From the NCBI RefSeq assembly GCF_032118995.1, contig NC_092665.1, forward strand, positions 7,187,501-7,251,500: DNA of 64,000 nucleotides. The letters run 5' to 3'. The stretch is from Asterias amurensis. Lineage: Eukaryota; Echinodermata; Asteroidea; Forcipulatida; Asteriidae. This document shows, in pieces, positions 11,721 through 22,839 of this stretch. The first letter of the stretch is position 1, and each line of letters starts with the position of its first letter. The notes beneath the pieces were generated by a model, which had not been told where the DNA came from, made no database searches, and saw only the letters and a list, made by a program, of their open reading frames with translations. Made by a program: the position numbers and the translations under genes.

Positions 11721-11821
11721 TATTTAAACGCGCTGCACCAGCAACAGTGCTCATAACAACTTTGCATCTTATCGGAAGAGAGAAACTGAGAAAGCTTGCA
11801 CTACAATAACACAACATCAAG
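11721..11821 (+). promoter_or_regulatory. C1q-1 core promoter and noncoding first exon
   Basis: A TATTTAAA box at 11721-11728 is followed by CGCGCTGCACCAGCA and a short untranslated exon ending AACATCAAG at 11821, before a consensus GTAAGT donor. The same box, downstream motif and donor recur before both other C1q genes (41763 and 53813). The partner acceptor is the TTACAG that directly abuts the start codon at 15353. The transcription start, about 11750, is inferred from the TATA distance and not seen directly. Confidence 0.75.
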
Positions 11822-11952
11822 GTAAGTGTTTCTCGTTATACTGTCGGACCCGGACTTTGGCTTCTAGATGCATGCAGTGTATTTTAGGGTAGCCTATTAT
11901 TTCAAGAAGATTGCAGTTTTGGTCCAAGAAGGGGCACCACTCTACCCAATAA

Positions 11953-12125
11953 AGCAGTAACATTTACGTTGCTTTACCTGGCAGCTGGTGCCAGGTAAAA
12001 TGCAGTAAATTTCACAGTAGCAGTTTTGTAAATTGTGCCTTGAGTTTGCTAAACTCCACTTTGAAATTTACTGCACTTTTAATACCTAGCACCCTGGCTG
12101 CCAGGTATACAAAGCACCGTAATTT
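11953..12125. repeat. Foldback element in C1q-1 intron 1
   Basis: GCTTTACCTGGCAGCTGGTG and GCAGTAAATTTCAC at the left are mirrored by GAAATTTACTGCAC and GGCTGCCAGGTATACAAAGC at the right. Same element in C1q-2 intron 1 (about 42000-42170). Confidence 0.65.
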
Positions 12126-12944
12126 TGACGGGTTATTTTAACAGCGTATTCAGCTGAAGTTCTCATGTGGTGTTTGGGTCACTTGCTCTCTGCCAATATT
12201 AGTGTAGTGTGGTACTGTTTGGTGGTACAGACTGTAATGCCGTTGCATTTCCCTTTGAAACCACGATATATTGCGTTGTGTCGTTGGGGCTTTTATCACA
12301 ATACTTGCAAGTGGTTTCCGTTTTGGAGCAGCAAGTTCCGCTGGTATTCTGTACATTGTCTTGTTCAAATAGTGGGCAATAAAAGTTTACCTAGACAGTT
12401 TCAGTTTAATGTGCTTGATATTCTGCTCGTTTTAATGTGTGTGTACTATTCATCCAAAAGCTGTCAACAAAATTAACAACAAGTACTGATGAAATGGCAT
12501 TGTGTGACATGACCACTTTGTTATTTTCTTGTGGGTAAAACAAAACAAGATTGAACATAATGCAACACTTTCATAATTATTATGGTGATCGGTGTTTTGT
12601 ACAGCCGACGTGGGGAGGGGCAACCGAGGTGAAGCCGAGTTTGCCTGTTTGCCCCAAAAGTTTACACAAAACCTGGACCCCGTCACGGCGGAGCATGCAA
12701 CATTAATTGTTTTATTTTACCATGATAAACGATTCCTCTTGTTTGGGGACAAATTGTTACCATCCTCCATTATTGTTACGACAGTAATGACACAGTTTAA
12801 AACTATGACAGCATATTTTGTAAGCCAAAACATGGTGGCACACTGTCTTATGGTGCTGTCACTTGACGTTTTAGCCAACGTATGTCAACGTAAGAAAATT
12901 TTAGCGAGTACGCTGGCGTACGTCGAATAATTATGGGTAAAGGA

Positions 12945-13880
12945 ACCGTCACACCTTGACGTTTAAGCCAGCGTATGCCGACGTATGACAATTTTGGCGA
13001 CTACGCTGGTGTACGTCAAATAAGTTATGGACAACTTTGTATAAGTTAAGAGCACGATGACACACGCTGATATACACGACGATGTAAGGCGTGTGGCTCA
13101 CAAAGGCACTGTCACACATTGACGTTTTAGTCAGCGTATGCCGACGTTTGCAAATTTCTCTAAAACGTTGGCATACGCTGAACTACCGATGGATTTTTCA
13201 ATTTAGAGCGTACACGAAGCGTATTCATAACGAGGTGGACGGATGCATACTGTAGAAGTAACTTACACAGAGCGTTTTCATAACGAATCCTTAGCGTTTG
13301 ACGGCGTTCACAACTTATGTTCTACGATGGTCCAACGACTGCATAGAGCGCGGGGGCAGCGTATTGCCGACGATGTAATCCTCAAGCGAACCCAAATGTT
13401 ATATACCGATTCACATAACTTTGCCAATACACCATTACATGGTAGCTGTAAGTTTAGAAACAAGTTTAGTAAGTTATGTGGTCATCCGGAACACGTCACA
13501 TACGTTCGACGTAAGTTCAAAGCATATTACTCATATAGGTTATAAGAAATACGTTTTTGGTTCTCTAGACATTTTATCGACGTATGTCGACTTCTGATAA
13601 CCTTACAAGTAACGTGTGGGAACGTGCGTCATCGATTGTAAACGCACCTTAACTTATGCGGAACTCATGAACGACACGCTGGCACACTTAGATGTTGTTG
13701 TGCGTGCACACAATTTCTCGACAAACTCGCCTTACTACGACGTACACGGCGTGTTTCAGCGTGCTCTTAACTTATACAAAACTTACCCATAACTTATTCG
13801 ACGTACGCCAGCGTATTCGCCCAAATTTTGAATACGTCGGCATAGGCTTGCTAAAACGTCTAGGTGTGACAGGGCCTTAA
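12945..13880. mobile_element. Long foldback element, GTCACACCTTGACGTTT ends
   Basis: Arms of about 140 bases: GTCACACCTTGACGTTTAAG with ACGCTGGTGTACGTC at the left, and ACGTACGCCAGCGTATTC with AAAACGTCTAGGTGTGACAG at the right. Further partial copies fill 13880-14240 and unit B (42910-45450). Confidence 0.65.
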
Positions 13881-14239
13881 CATTCAACAGTAGTAACGTG
13901 CTTTGAACCTACCTCGAACGTATTTGACGTGCTCCGGACGACCACAGAACTTAATGAATGTGATTCTAACTTACAGCTACCGTATAATGGCGTATTGGCA
14001 GCGTTTTTGTGAATCGGATACTACAATGTCAAGTGCAGTTATTATTTCAATCGTCGAGAGGCACCCTCTTTGTAGGCAACTGCATGTGATCGCCGGCAAT
14101 ACGCTGCCGTGCGTTATGCAGTAGTTAGATTACCGTAGAACATAAGCTGTGAACGCTGTTAACAGGCTAAGCATTCGTTATTCAAACGTTCTATGTAAGT
14201 ACGCTGACTAAAACGTCAAGGTGTGACAGTGCCGTAAGT

Positions 14240-15352
14240 TAAGATCACGGCTAAATACGCCGATATACGTCTTTGTATTATGCTTTGAACCTATGTCGAA
14301 ATTATTTATCGTGTTCCGGACGACCACTTTTGATGAAATTAAGTAGTGGCAGCGTATTGGGAAATCGGTATACACAAATTGGGTTCGAAGGAGAACACAG
14401 TTATGCCAAGTGCAGTTATTATTTCAAACGTCGAGGTACCATGCAATACGCTGCCGCGCGCTATGCAGTAGTTAGACTATTCGTAGATATCGTGTCTTTT
14501 TACACGAGGAGAAATCCTCACAATGTAGACAAGTTGAGGAATCTTTCTTGGATTATAAAATGAGCGAAGTGATACGGACAGGAGCTCAATGTATAGGGTG
14601 TTGGTTTTATCTCAAACAATCACTGTGTTGCACCATCTCTTGTTAATATAGAGGCATACGCGCCCCACCCTGTATCTTCCATGTAATTTTGTAATCTCTG
14701 TCAAGTCGAATCCGAGATCCAAAGCCGTCTATATGGAAATCATTACTCTGGGTTGTATTGTCTAACCATGTCTCAGTGAAGGATACCAGAGTCTCTGTGT
14801 TTACGCATGTGATTAAACGAGCTCATCCATTTGGGGCATAGGGAACGGCAATGGACGATACCATTAATGGGAGAAAGGTTCTATCGGTCTGATTAAATTT
14901 ATTTCTCCTCACCACCCATATTTCCTCTTGTTCTTCTTTTAAAGTTGTTTACTGTTGTCTGACAGTTGTTTGGGTGTCATTGGGGAGCATTTCAACACGA
15001 TGTTCAGTATGTTAAAGATCAAACGAGCCAACGGCACCCTGCCGTAAGCTAGGTACTCAAGTGTGTAGCGGTAGCCACTTTGTTGTGTGGAGCGATTATT
15101 TAGCTCAACACAAGAGAACACTTACGATCAATACGGCCAGGTACATAATTTAACACACACATGCTCAGCCCAGCGAAACACAAATTGACTAAAACGTGGT
15201 TAATGTAGAAAGTGGTGATAAAGAACTTCCACAAACACATGGAAAATGTGAATAAATTGGAGCTGACCCAAAACTTGTGGTCACCGCTAGAGCAGCGCCT
15301 TCTATGTCTGCATGTTTTCATCGTTTGTTTTATTTATTCTATTAAATTACAG
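14240..15352. other. C1q-1 intron 1, 3' part
   Basis: No gene seen on either strand. The sequence is nearly identical to 45465-46577. The intron ends TTAAATTACAG at 15352. Confidence 0.6.
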
Positions 15353-16339
15353 ATGAAGATTACCATATCAACAGTGCCCCTTCTTCTTGGTATTTTGCAA
15401 GTTCCGTTCATGGTGGCTAAAACAGCAGTTTCACCTGATCCGGAGATGACGTGTAACTCCTGCTGCCAGGGCCCAGCCGGTATACCGGGAATTCCCGGGT
15501 CAAATGGGAACCATGGACAAGGGCTTGTAGGGTCCCCTGGTGAGGTAGGTCAACCTGGGGCTAAAGGAGACAAGGGGTCAGATGGACTAGTTGGTGAGCC
15601 AGGCGCTAAAGGGGATACTGGACTTAAGGGAGATCAAGGAGTCGGTCAACCAGGGAAACAAGGACCTCTAGGTCTGCCTGGGATGAATGGTCTGAATGGG
15701 GAGAGAGGTGAACCTGGACCAGCTGGACAGACCGGCGAAGCAGGTGAGCCCGGGGGAAATGGAGACATCGGGTCAGATGGACTGGTTGGTGCGCCATGCG
15801 CTAAAGGGGATCATGGACTGAAGGGAGAGCAAGGAGTCGGCCAACAGGGCAGAAAAGGACCTCGAGGTCTGCCTGGGATGAATGGTCTGAAGGGAGAGAG
15901 AGGTGAACCTGGACCAGCTGGACAGACTGGTGAAGCAGGTGAATGTAGTACGCGACGGTCCGCCTTCATTGCAGTGAGGAGTAAAGGTTTCATCCCTCCA
16001 TCCCCCTATGATCCTCTGCCCTTTGAAAAGTTATTGTTTTCAGAGGAAGGGACTGATTTCAACTTGACTACCGGCACGTTTACGTGTAATGTGCCTGGGG
16101 TATACGTATTGATGTTCTCAGTCCGGACACCTGGGCACCTATATGTCCGGCTGAAGAAGAACCGCGGTGACACCATTGTTACAGGGGGTGTATACGATGC
16201 AGGTACTCATCAAGTGAGCAGCAGTGCGGTGATTCCCCTGCTCTATGGAGATCAAGTTCACTTAGCTGTAGCCGGTAGAGTATATAGTTTCTCTTACCAT
16301 CACTCGTCTTTTACTGGATTCCTGCTGTACGAAATCTAA
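15353..16339 (+). CDS. C1q-1: secreted collagen-stalk C1q-domain protein
   Basis: A 328-residue secreted C1q-domain protein. Residues 1-25 form a signal peptide (ISTVPLLLGILQV core). TCNSCC at 33-38 offers cysteines for interchain bonds. Residues 40-197 are a Gly-X-Y collagen stalk with several two-residue interruptions (GQ and GV). Cys198 opens the globular head (199-328), which ends FTGFLLYEI, a typical C1q last strand. Such proteins trimerise and bind microbial or host surface ligands in body fluid. The start is the ATG immediately after the TTACAG acceptor; the frame stays open farther upstream, but that stretch is intron and is absent from the third copy. The stalk contains a 65-residue internal duplication (about 76-133 and 141-197). 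Position 149 is Cys where the triplet needs Gly. No canonical AATAAA follows the stop; the paralogues have one. Neighbours are ALP-1 (divergent, left) and ALP-2 (convergent, right). Confidence 0.95.
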   Translation: MKITISTVPLLLGILQVPFMVAKTAVSPDPEMTCNSCCQGPAGIPGIPGSNGNHGQGLVGSPGEVGQPGAKGDKGSDGLVGEPGAKGDTGLKGDQGVGQPGKQGPLGLPGMNGLNGERGEPGPAGQTGEAGEPGGNGDIGSDGLVGAPCAKGDHGLKGEQGVGQQGRKGPRGLPGMNGLKGERGEPGPAGQTGEAGECSTRRSAFIAVRSKGFIPPSPYDPLPFEKLLFSEEGTDFNLTTGTFTCNVPGVYVLMFSVRTPGHLYVRLKKNRGDTIVTGGVYDAGTHQVSSSAVIPLLYGDQVHLAVAGRVYSFSYHHSSFTGFLLYEI

Positions 16340-17348
16340 TTCAAACACAAAAACACACGGAAACATTTCAATGTTTGAGACAGCGCTTTATAAAAAGGGC
16401 AATTATATAGTGTTTCAAAATATATAAAATCACTAGTTAATTGTGTTCAGATGGGGCAGTTTGTTTAGATGATGTTTTAATGCATATAGGATAATTAATT
16501 TGATAAAAGACGTTATGTTTTAAAGCGTGATTTTGCAAACGTGTTTATTGTGACGAAAACATGTTTTGTTTTGTCACGTTAACAGTGCTTTAAATATCAG
16601 TGTATCGCTTTTTTTATAGAACTTTTGGGGAAATTGGTTAAATCTACTTTTCAATGTCAATGTCCAAGGGTGCTTTAATAAGTACTTGATGACGACTTTT
16701 AATCATTTGTTCCCGAAAAAAAAAAGTAAAAAATTGAAATTACTAAAAATAAAACACACAAAACTGGATAGTTTAGTAAGTAGTAAAGAAAAGCAAAGCA
16801 ATTCACCTTCCTTGATACAGACCAAGACAGCAAAAAACATAATTCATGATGGCCGCCTGTTTCGCCGGTCATGTTGTATTTCCAAATATTAAAATGGTGA
16901 CTATAGCTGCACCCTGTTGAAGCAACGACATAGAAATATTTCACATAAAAACCGGTTACAGTTGTCTTCTGTTGATACATTTGTTAATACTTATGAATTT
17001 AAACTAATGATAACTTGTGATCAAAAGGATACAGCGTTGTCAAGTTACCGGAAGATATTTGTATTGGGCCGTATTTTCCCGAACACGTCCCGATATAGTG
17101 AAGAATATAACTCTTCCTCGTAGTTTTGCGTTTGTTTTTACATGAGAGAGCACTTGTTTTTTTATAATGCAGATGAAACGTTTCGGTATTCGTTTTGACC
17201 AAACCAATCTTGCTATAAAAAGGTATACCAACAAAACACACCATCATTTTGATCGTAACTTAATCTTTCGGAATACGAGCTAGTTACACAATATTGCATT
17301 TCATCTTGATCCCCCTTACTACAGAAAAGTGTCGCTGACAGTTAAGTT

Positions 17349-17732
17349 CAAGACAGTGGACACTATTGGTAATTTTCAAAGACTAGTCTTCTTACTTGGT
17401 GAATCTCCACACATCTGCATAAAATAACAAACCTGTGAAAATTTGAGCTCAACCGGTCGTCGAAGTTGCGAGATAATAATAACAGAACAGACACCATTTT
17501 CACTCGAGGTTGTGCTTTCAGATGCTTGATTTCGAGACCTCAAATTCTAAACTTGAGGTCTCGAAATCTAATTCGTGGAAAATTGCTTCTTTGTCGACAA
17601 CTACGTCACTTCAGAGGGAGCCGTGTCTCACAATGTTTTATACTATCGACCTCCCCCCATTACTCGTTACCAATTGAGGTTTTATGCTGATAATTATTTT
17701 GAGTAATTACCAATAGTGTCCACTGCCTTAAA
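17349..17732. mobile_element. Asteroid-type inverted-repeat element, most complete copy
   Basis: Left end AGACAGTGGACACTATTGGT, right end ACCAATAGTGTCCACTGCCT, in inverted orientation, with the shared internal blocks. This copy defines the element's full length, about 380 bases. Confidence 0.8.
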
Positions 17733-18428
17733 CATTAACGTTACAGGCCGTCAAAAACACAATATTGATTTTTGAATTAACATTAGCATACATAACATAT
17801 TAATTGATACATATATTTATACAAAGGATTGTTATCTAAATAAACTAGTATCCATTGTACCAGAAGTTAAGATCTATGTCATAGTTTTAGAAACGGTCAG
17901 TTGTCACTTGAATGTTTTAAAAACATTGAAGGAATGAACATTGACGCCGTATCAGTTGATTGTTATGGTTTTTTAATGGATATTAAACTACAATTATTGG
18001 TTAATACAATTTACAATCTGATTTTTTTCCTGACACTGTTTTACTCTTTTTGTCAAAAGCTACAGCACCTCTGCAAGTAATAATTTAAGGGAAACTTAAC
18101 GTTATATCTTCAACCAGTGCAAGTTTAATGAAAAACAGTGAACATTGTGTTTGTGTCATTCTACAAAAAATATCCGAACCCTTAAGTTTGAAACCATCAG
18201 ACTTAAGTTGCTATGTGAAATAGTTCAGAGCACGCTTGTTTAAATGGCACAATGGTATAAACAACCGTTTGCCCCGCACAATTAAGTAAAGTTCAGCATC
18301 ATTTTCTTATTGTCTACTAATCTCGAATTCAACTTGCTCTCTTTTTATAGACCAGTAGTGACCCTCATGAATGATATAAGTTGTACAAGCTCATCAGCCC
18401 TTCCCAGTGATGCTAGATGACCATAATA

Positions 18429-18897
18429 GACCCTTCCCATGAAATATGTAAATTGCACATAGCGCGTGCGCACTAACGTTTTGGTTGGCAAAATGAGGGA
18501 ACATCGCGCTATTTTGTACACGGCTAATGGGTGCGTGACGCAGACGCGATTGCGCGTCTGCTTAGTGCACAATTTTATGGCGCTTGCCAACCAACAGGGT
18601 CTGTACGCATGCGTGAATGTAATTAGCATATTTCATGGGAAGGGTACATTGTCGTGTTGGGGTCGACACAATATACCCTTCCCATGGAATATGTAAATTG
18701 CATATAGCGCGTACGCACTAACGTTTTGGTTGGCAACAATTAATGAGGGAACATCGCGCTGTTTAGGTACACGGCTGATGGGTGCGTGACGCAGACGCGA
18801 TTGCGCGTCTGCTTAGTGCACAACTGTATGGTGTTTGCCAACGAACAGGGCCTGGACGCATGCGTGAATGTAATTAGCATATTTCATGACAAGGGTC
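18429..18897. mobile_element. Two adjacent MITEs with CCCTTCCCATGAAATATG ends
   Basis: Copies at 18429-18646 and 18669-18897 in the same orientation, matching 4083-4300. Both lie in material inserted into the C1q-1 3' flank. Confidence 0.8.
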
Positions 18898-18904
18898 CAT
18901 TTCG

Positions 18905-19218
18905 TTGGTAGTCATTGTCTGATGAGTAGATGACCAGATTATTGCGAAGAGCGGGAACGCCAAACTCGACTATTTTATACTACCCGTACGCAGAGGTCTT
19001 GATTTCGGCAAATGAGTCACGTTATCGTCGCCGCAACCTACCGTCAGCCACCGTTCCTTGCTGCATCCCAATCCGCTACCAGCCGTCTGACCTCTTTCCT
19101 GTTGTCGCTGAAGGTCGTTCCCAACCGTCAGCCAATTTTGGTAATCCCCTTTTGCCGCCAACGTCTTGGGATTTTCACGTTCGTCACTTTCCGTTTGGTT
19201 TTGCCGCTACTATATGAG
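18905..19218. repeat. Dispersed repeat shared with C1q-3 intron 1
   Basis: GGGAACGCCAAACTCGACT through CCGCCAACGTCTTGGGATTT match 56036-56285 in the same order. Family not recognised; a plus-strand reading frame here is not supported by the second copy. Confidence 0.6.
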
Positions 19219-19227
19219 CCAGCCAAA

Positions 19228-19290
19228 GAAGGACTTCAAGCCAGACTTAAAGCCAGACTTAAAGCCAGACTTAAAGCCAGACTTAAAACT
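19228..19290. repeat. 12-base tandem repeat AAGCCAGACTTA
   Basis: About five perfect units, giving an LKPD-like peptide repeat in one frame. It abuts the dispersed repeat on its left. Confidence 0.85.
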
Positions 19291-20190
19291 TACAGAAAAC
19301 AAAACAAAGGCTCACAGATTTACAAATAACTTACAAGGTTTACAGAAAGTAATGATGAAAGACTTCTCTTGAAATATTATGTCACGAAATGCTTTACTTT
19401 TTGAGAAAACATTTAACCAATATCAATTATCGATATAAGAATTACGGATGCATTTTAAAAACATTTCATGACACGGCGAAACGTGCGGAAACAAGGGTGG
19501 GTTTTCCTGTTATTTTCTCCCGACTCCGATGACCGATTGGACCTAAATTTTCACAGGTTTGTTATTTTATATAGCAGTCGTGATTCACGAAGCGTAGGCT
19601 TTGGACAATACTGTTTACCGAAAGTGTCCAATGGCTTTAAACACCTTCGCATTGCACCTAAACCCTGATCAAATAAACCCCAGTCACCTCTCCCTGTACA
19701 CAACCAACAATCTAAGGATGCGTTCGATTAGTTTCCCTGGGTCGACCCCGGTTTGCTCATCTAAGATTCGTATTTTATTCCTGGACGAACGTTGGCAGAT
19801 AATTACCCTACGTTCGTCCTGGAAAAGCGGGACACTTGGGGCTGACCCGATATGCACTGACGTCACCACGAGAAGGGTCACGTGATGATGCGTATTTATT
19901 TTCGAGGACGAACGTGTGGTAAGTATCTGCCCACGTTCGTCCTGGAAAAAAATACGCCACCTGGATGAGCACATCGGGGTCGACCCGGGGAAGCTAGTTG
20001 AACGCACCCACGGTAGCCTGAACATCTGACGTCACACTTCGAGGCTCGTGAGTAACACCAGAGACCGGCCTTCAAACCGGTGTGTACTTTCACCTCTTAC
20101 ACACGTTTATTTCACTTAAAGATACGCGGTCAAATTCTTCACCAATATTACATTGAATGTCATGCACGTTGTATGTATATTATATTATAC

Positions 20191-20565
20191 TAGCCTTGCT
20201 CAAGGCAGTCACATTATTCGCTCCGAAGAGACGCCGCTGTAAACCCACCCGTATACCCTGTGCGTGGTGCGTGCGATCACACCGCATGACCCACCCGTAT
20301 AAACACTGTCACATCGTACGACCACTGTGCACATAAGTCATCCGCACTCGTACCACTGACCGCATGCGGAGGCCGTCAGGCCGACAGCCTTGTCGGGTCT
20401 GTAACTTCCGGGTTTAATGTGTTGTGCCTGACGGCCTCCCCATGCGGATAGTGTACGGGGCATCGTGTCGTGCGATGTTACGCACAGTGAATACTGGTGG
20501 GTTTTTATACAGCGGCGTTTTTTTTTTTTTCGGAGCGAATAATTCGACATCCTTGAGCAAGGCTA
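20191..20565. mobile_element. Mutator-like MITE, copy 1, with 9-base target duplication
   Basis: Ends TAGCCTTGCTCAAGG and CCTTGAGCAAGGCTA. Flanked by ATATTATAC on both sides (20182-20190 and 20566-20574), a 9-base duplication as made by Mutator-like transposases. The interior is a GC-richer palindrome with CCGCATGCGGAGGCCGTCAG. No transposase. Confidence 0.82.
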
Positions 20566-20768
20566 ATATTATACAGACACCACACACGCTCCTGCATGCT
20601 GGATCGGAACATCTGGAGAAAAATCACTGAGCAGGCTCGAGCTTCCACATGGCGCTCGACTTGATGTTGGTTTATCCAATGATATCATTGTATCCAATGG
20701 AATCACTGGATCTGAACAGCAGGTACCTGTCTTAATCCTTGCGGATAAAGACAGGGTCGTCTGCATTT

Positions 20769-21012
20769 TATGGGTTCGTTCGTTTAGCTTCCCTTGGTCG
20801 ACCCCGGTCTGCCCCCGGTACGTTCGAATAGTTTTAATGTCATTCCAGGGTTCACCCGGGTCAGCCCCCAGTGCCCTGCTTGTGGAGTGGGTCAACTGGG
20901 GGCGACTCGAGGTGCATGCCGTCACCACGACAGGGCGAGTGTGATCGTTCGATTAGCTCTTGTCAGGGGTTCACCCGAGTGAACACCGCGGATTCGACCA
21001 AGGGAAGCTAAT
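20769..21012. mobile_element. MITE related to 5942-6210
   Basis: Shares GTTCGTTTAGCTTCCC, GTCGACCCCGGTCTGCCCC and GTGGAGTGGGTCA with the copies at 5942 and 19712. The ends are more diverged. Confidence 0.6.
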
Positions 21013-21606
21013 CCCTATGTGGCCCGAACGTCTGACGTCATTCTTCCAGGCTCGTGAATAACGCCAGAGACCGGTACCAAAACCGGCGTGTAGTTTCACC
21101 TTTGACCTCCCTCATTTCACATAGAGCTACTTGAAGACAGGCGGCAGTGTTGCATATACTGTAGGATCATGGAAAGCTCATGTCACTGCACGTATCCAAT
21201 GATTGTATCCAATTGAATCGCCGGATCAAGCGGCCGGGACCTGTCTTTATCCTTGCGGATAACAGATAGGGGCCCAGTCTAATCCCTATGTAGACGGCAA
21301 ACTGTAAGAAAATATACGTAGAGGGCGCTGTGGCTCTGTGGTGTTGTTTAATTGGGAATACATTTACAAAGCGCCCTCTATTGTACAAATTTATCAAAAA
21401 TGTACACTGTGAGGTGTGTACAGATCCGAACGTTGGTTGTGTGTGTGCTCGCGAACACCGTTTTCTTGGAAACCAGGGGACGAGAATTACAAAGCGCCCT
21501 CTTTTTCTTTATTTACTACAAACGTACAGTGTACGGTGTTGATACCCAGACTACAATCCCGGCCATATCTCTTTGGAGATAGCAGGGGCAGGGGAGAAAA
21601 TGTTTA

Positions 21607-22237
21607 TTGTCAGTGGGAAGTGGACAGGGAAAAGTTTTATTTAAAGTAAGAATGGGTGGCCCAAGCATTTCGGCCGGGATTGTAGGCCCCGTTGACGGAG
21701 GAACACAACTCGTCTTATTTGACTGGCGACCGAACATGTTGTTTTATTTTTGCTTCCGAAAAACTGCAAACAAACGAAGTGACCTGGCTACTCCTGCCTT
21801 CCCCAGGCTGGTAGGGGCCGCGGTTAACGAAGAGCAGGAGTGCTATTGATATTTCCTCGGAGATTCTGATATCAAACGGTCTGAAGCAGATTGAACCAAA
21901 AGAGGGTACTTGGTACTTAGTAGATTTTCCTCCTGAAGCTTCCGCTGGGAAACTTAACAAGGGTGCTTTCAGAAGAAACGACAAGAGGAGGAAACTATCT
22001 CCAAGGGACAAAATCTCCTGCCACTACAAGGGCCACGCGCAATTCTCCAGGACTAGACGCCCGGATGGGTTGCCGGTGTCTCAGTGAAATCAGTGCTGCT
22101 GGAGATTCTTTCCCCTGTTTGGGAAACTAACATGGGCTGAGTGAGTGTGATTCAACAAAGGGCGCTATCACAAGTAGTTTGTAACAAGTTTGCAGTATAA
22201 GGGGAGGGAATTTTGGGAGAACAGAATCTCCTGACAC
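21607..22237. other. Conserved C1q 3'-flank segment with a short shared reading frame
   Basis: Present at 21607, 50501 and 61411. One plus-strand frame keeps LFDWRxNMLFxFCFRKTANK in all three, but copy C has a deletion that changes its end, there is no splice or signal structure, and the duplications are recent. I do not call a gene. Confidence 0.4.
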
Positions 22238-22830
22238 ACCTGCCCAAAATGGGGACAGAATCTCAGGGAACAGATTTCCATGAAACACCGGCCCTAGGCG
22301 GAATCCTGCCTTACGTGTTAAACAATCAAAATGACTTCATTCTCATCCAAAAGTTGTAAATAGTAAATACATTTTGTTCGCAATGTGTTCATTTAATTTG
22401 TTTTGCTCCATTGAATATTCCTGTTTCCCAAAAGCATTTGTGCGGAAGTAGACTCTGAGAAAACAAAGGATACAATTGAAAATCAGTTTAAAATTACCCT
22501 TTAAGGGCAAAGGCAGGACACATTAGGAAACTTTCAAGCAATAGTCACGTCTTTCCACTTGGTGTATCTCAACATATTCTTAAATTAACAAACCCGTGAA
22601 CATTAATTTGAGCTCAATTGGCCGTCGAAGTTGCGAGAGAATAATGGGAAGACACCCCTTGTCGCACAAGTTGTGTGCTTTCAGATGCCTTGAATTTGAG
22701 ACCTCAACAATTCGAGAAAGTACTTCTTCTCAAAAACTAGTTTTCTTCAGAGAAAGCCGTTACTCACAATGTTTTATACTATTAACATCTCTCCATTGCT
22801 CATTACCAAGTAAGGTTTTTATGCTTACAA
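22238..22830. repeat. C1q downstream 600-base segment, copy A
   Basis: Downstream version of the segment at 10225-10852. Diagnostic differences: GTTCGCAATGTGTTCATTT, TTGTGCGGAAGTAGAC and GCCTTGAATTTGAGACCTC. Also found at 62020-62587 after C1q-3. Confidence 0.8.
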
Positions 22831-22839
22831 TTATTTGTT

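Larger units (their letters stand above)
4797..16339 (+). repeat. Tandem-array unit A (ALP 5' half + C1q-1)
   Basis: This block is collinear with 32551-47558 at high identity. Homology begins at ATCGAATGCTTCCAGC in both and runs through ALP exons, flank, C1q promoter, intron and coding exon. Differences are mostly insertions and deletions of mobile elements. The extra length of unit B comes from three insertions (36.0, 39.1-41.6 and 43.6-44.5 kb). Confidence 0.92.

Noticed and set aside
12592-12930. Plus-strand frame of about 110 residues in C1q-1 intron 1, also at 42643-42954
   Set aside because: Conserved only because the whole intron was recently duplicated; it ends inside a foldback transposon and has no recognisable family.
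15212-15352. Longer C1q-1 start at 15212 (and 46503 for C1q-2)
   Set aside because: The extra residues would be intronic: a TTACAG acceptor abuts the ATG at 15353, a signal peptide starts there, and the upstream part is not shared by C1q-3.
15811-15993. Proline-rich minus-strand frame over the C1q-1 stalk (also at 58280-58480)
   Set aside because: Shadow of the Gly-X-Y coding repeat on the other strand.
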